From the NCBI RefSeq assembly GCF_014489635.1, contig NZ_CP060828.1, forward strand, positions 868,001-932,000: 64,000 nucleotides of DNA. The letters are read 5' to 3'. Numbering within the stretch: position 1 is the first letter of the stretch; each line of letters starts with the position of its first letter. The notes under the pieces are model-generated. The model was given only the letters and a program-made list of their open reading frames with translations. It ran no database searches and was not told the origin of the DNA. Source of the DNA: Streptomyces roseirectus (GTDB lineage: Bacteria > Actinomycetota > Actinomycetes > Streptomycetales > Streptomycetaceae). Positions 62,383 through 64,000 of this stretch are shown here, one piece after another. Position numbers and translations under genes: made by a program.

Positions 62383-62964
62383 GTGCCCTCGCCCTGTGAC
62401 CCCGCGTTCGCTCCCATCGGCGACGTGAGCACCGCGCTCCTGCTGATCGACTCCCGGCTCAAGACCGTCCACAGCGGCCGGACCGAGTTCGATCCGCAGC
62501 AGAAGGAGCTGATCGAGCACTACACCGCGTCGATGGGCCCCGACGAGGTGCAGGACGTCCTCGACGGGGCCTGCACCCTGATCTTCATGTATATGAAGTG
62601 GCTGCGGCTGGCCCACGAGGACGCCGGGAAGGACGTCATCGAGTACGTCGTGCCGACCCTCGTGGCGACCATGCGGCAGATGCCCCGGAGCATCCCCACC
62701 GAGACGATCCCCACCATGGTCGGCCTGGTCGTCGCGGCGGGCACCGGCCTCAGCCCCAGCCTGTGGCGGGCCCAGTACGGCGACTGGACCAAGGCCGAGA
62801 TGACGCCCCTGGAGGCCACCGTCTTCCTCGTCGCGGAACACATCAACCGCATCACCGACGACCAGGACTTCGCGACCCGCCTGATCACGGACGCGCTGTC
62901 CCGGGCGGAGGCGGGGGAAGGACTGGACGACGAGGACGAGGACGACGACTCCGTCGGCGCCTAG
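62383..62964 (+). CDS. Small acidic cytoplasmic protein, candidate immunity protein
   Basis: A 193-residue protein with no named family that I recognise. It is helical (LIFMYMKWLRLAHEDAGKD, EYVVPTLVATMRQM, FLVAEHINRITDDQDF), has no signal peptide, and ends in a strongly acidic tail (GLDDEDEDDDSVGA). A small acidic gene directly after a secreted toxin-like protein with a basic C-terminal domain is the usual place for its immunity protein; that is the only ground for the role. GTG 62383 follows a perfect AGGAGG seven bases upstream. The 3' end overlaps the convergent gene by four bases. Confidence 0.68.
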   Translation: MPSPCDPAFAPIGDVSTALLLIDSRLKTVHSGRTEFDPQQKELIEHYTASMGPDEVQDVLDGACTLIFMYMKWLRLAHEDAGKDVIEYVVPTLVATMRQMPRSIPTETIPTMVGLVVAAGTGLSPSLWRAQYGDWTKAEMTPLEATVFLVAEHINRITDDQDFATRLITDALSRAEAGEGLDDEDEDDDSVGA

Positions 62965-63449
62965 CAGGTGTGCTCTGCGTCCTTCGCGATCACGCTGTGC
63001 AGGGTGGCGGAGTCCGGCGCGGCGGGGTCGGGGACGGTGAACGTGTAGTGGACGTCTTTCGGGTACTCCCCCGCGATGACGGTGAGCTGGTCGGTCAGCG
63101 TCGGCATGGTCCACAGCTCCCACTCCGTCCCCGCCTCCGCCAGCGCCTCCTTCAGCTCCCCGAACGTGACCTCCGACCCGAGGGTCACCAGTTCCCCCGG
63201 CCGCCCGCCCGGCACCTCCACCGTCCCGTTCCCGGTGCTCAGCGCCACCTGGAAGATCTCCCGGCAGCCGCACACCTCCAGCCGCACGTCCCCGTACGCG
63301 AACGTCCGGGGCCAGCTCCCCTCCGGGTTCGGGAAGTAGTCGGCCTCCACCGGCGCCCCCAGCACCTCGGCGACGTCCTCCAGCCGCGCCCCGGGCCTCA
63401 CCACACCGACGCCGCCGGTCCGCGCGTACTCCGTCAGCACCTGTCTCAT
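62961..63449 (-). CDS. Uncharacterised small protein behind an ECF sigma factor
   Basis: A 162-residue protein that I cannot assign. It begins MRQVLTEYARTGGVGVVRPG and contains DVAEVLGAPVEADYFPNPEG, suggesting a compact alpha/beta fold. A C-terminal TFTVPDPAAPDS resembles small immunity-like or SMI1-neighbour proteins only vaguely. The ATG at 63449 has GAGGG five bases upstream and is preferred to in-frame ATGs at 63461 and 63467. It follows the sigma-factor gene by about 30 bp in the position where an anti-sigma factor is often found, but it lacks the HxxxCxxC zinc motif and any membrane span. Confidence 0.65.
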   Translation of the reverse strand: MRQVLTEYARTGGVGVVRPGARLEDVAEVLGAPVEADYFPNPEGSWPRTFAYGDVRLEVCGCREIFQVALSTGNGTVEVPGGRPGELVTLGSEVTFGELKEALAEAGTEWELWTMPTLTDQLTVIAGEYPKDVHYTFTVPDPAAPDSATLHSVIAKDAEHTC

Positions 63450-63480
63450 GTCCACCCTCATGTCCATGCCGGAAATGATC

Positions 63481-64000
63481 TCAGGCCCCGCCGAGCCCGT
63501 GCCGCAGTCGGCGCAGCCCCCGCCGGGTGTGGCTCTTGACGGTGCCCAGCGGCCACCCCGTGCGCTCGGCGATCTGCCGCTGGCTGAGGCCCTCGTAGTA
63601 GGCGAGGTCCAGCACCCGGCGCTGGTCCGGGGGGAGCCGGGCGAGTTCGGCGCGGACGAGGAGCCGGTCGAGGACCGCCTCGGGGCCCGGAGGACCGGCA
63701 GGCGCCGCGAGGCCGGGCGGCGGGGTGCGCCGGGTCCGGGCGGCGTGCGCGTCGGCGATGCGGTGACGGGCGATGCCCATGATCCAGCCGGGGAACGTGC
63801 CGAGCTGGGGCCGGTAGCCGTGCCGGCCGCGCCAGACGCCGAGGAAGACCAGCTGGGTGACGTCCTCGGCCTCCTTCGGGTCGCCCAGGGAGCGCCGGGC
63901 GACGGCGTGGACCTGCGCGGACCAGCGGTCGTAGGCGGCGGCGAGGCACGCCTCGTCGCCCGCGACGACGCCTCGGGCCAGTTCGTCGTCCGCCGGCGCG
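63481..64000 (-). CDS. ECF RNA polymerase sigma factor (SigK-like), 5' end beyond window
   Basis: The C-terminal 173 residues of a sigma-70 family ECF factor, open at the right edge. Region 2 is seen as LAAAYDRWSAQVHAVARRSL followed by GDPKEAEDVTQLVFLGVWRG, with the conserved DVTQ helix. A linker contains FPGWIMGIARHRIADAHAAR, and region 4 contains LPPDQRRVLDLAYYEGLSQR, then QIAERTGWPLGTVKSHTRRG. It directs RNA polymerase to a small regulon. Its anti-sigma factor is not evident in the window; the small protein downstream is the only neighbour. Confidence 0.92.
   Translation of the reverse strand, partial: APADDELARGVVAGDEACLAAAYDRWSAQVHAVARRSLGDPKEAEDVTQLVFLGVWRGRHGYRPQLGTFPGWIMGIARHRIADAHAARTRRTPPPGLAAPAGPPGPEAVLDRLLVRAELARLPPDQRRVLDLAYYEGLSQRQIAERTGWPLGTVKSHTRRGLRRLRHGLGGA

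Overview
The window comes from a very G+C-rich actinomycete, almost certainly a Streptomyces or close relative. Third codon positions are nearly all G or C, GTG starts are common, and many genes are coupled by ATGA overlaps. The gene types also fit: a secreted Tat-type rhamnosidase, LacI, IclR and XRE-cupin regulators, modular PKS and NRPS genes, and an alanine-rich secreted giant protein. No rRNA, tRNA, CRISPR array or transposase was seen.

Region 1 (1-8310) holds housekeeping and accessory genes: a cation diffusion facilitator running off the left edge; a small membrane protein; a cysteine-synthase-like PLP enzyme with a 69-bp repeat at its N terminus, overlapping an MFS transporter; an enoyl-CoA hydratase; a phosphotransferase; a methyltransferase; and a two-component pair. 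Region 2 (8350-13143) is a rhamnoside-utilisation locus: a GH78 alpha-L-rhamnosidase, the stump of a sugar-binding protein that has lost its middle, and a divergent LacI repressor with three palindromic operator candidates. From 13144 to 13985 there is a repeat-rich stretch without a convincing gene, followed by two small uncharacterised genes (13986-15233).

Region 3 (15303-28362) is a compact polyketide locus. A minus-strand operon reads: histidine-ammonia-lyase-like protein without a recognisable active site, then a 2651-residue PKS (CoA ligase-ACP-KS-AT-DH-KR-ACP), then a short-chain dehydrogenase overlapping the PKS stop by 4 bp. It is flanked by HTH regulators (MmyB-type and XRE-cupin). 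A MITE-like element with 27-28 bp inverted ends sits between the XRE-cupin gene and an IclR regulator.

Region 4 (28635-31310) is a membrane protein followed by a small DUF5955-like protein. The C terminus of the first and the N terminus of the second carry the same short Gly/Asn/Gln motif, which suggests a paired assembly or amyloid-type signalling motif.

Region 5 (31353-58032) is an NRPS gene cluster. Leftward genes encode a branched-chain 2-oxoacid dehydrogenase E1 alpha and an unusual E1 beta-E2 fusion. Rightward genes encode a cysteate/threonine-synthase-like enzyme; three NRPSs (C-A-T-C-A-T-E, C-A-T-C-T-E, C-A-T-TE); an MbtH protein; a type II thioesterase; an SDR; and a separate A-T protein. 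Reading the adenylation pockets by eye suggests Val, an Asp-like acid (possibly cysteate), Thr, a position with no A domain, and one unassigned residue. The separate A-T protein reads as Thr-specific and is the natural candidate to load the A-less module in trans. The domain types (E domains followed by D-accepting C domains) fit a co-linear peptide of about five residues with two D-centres, possibly N-acylated by a branched short acyl group.

Region 6 (58298-64000) is a secreted 1313-residue coiled-coil protein resembling a polymorphic toxin, with a small acidic candidate immunity gene behind it; then a minus-strand small protein and an ECF sigma factor running off the right edge.

A theme across the window is in-frame low-complexity or tandem-repeat expansion: in the cysteine synthase, in the KS-AT linker and DH domain of the PKS, in the E1-E2 linker, and in several intergenic stretches. 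All specificities and domain calls were made by reading the translations, without database searches.
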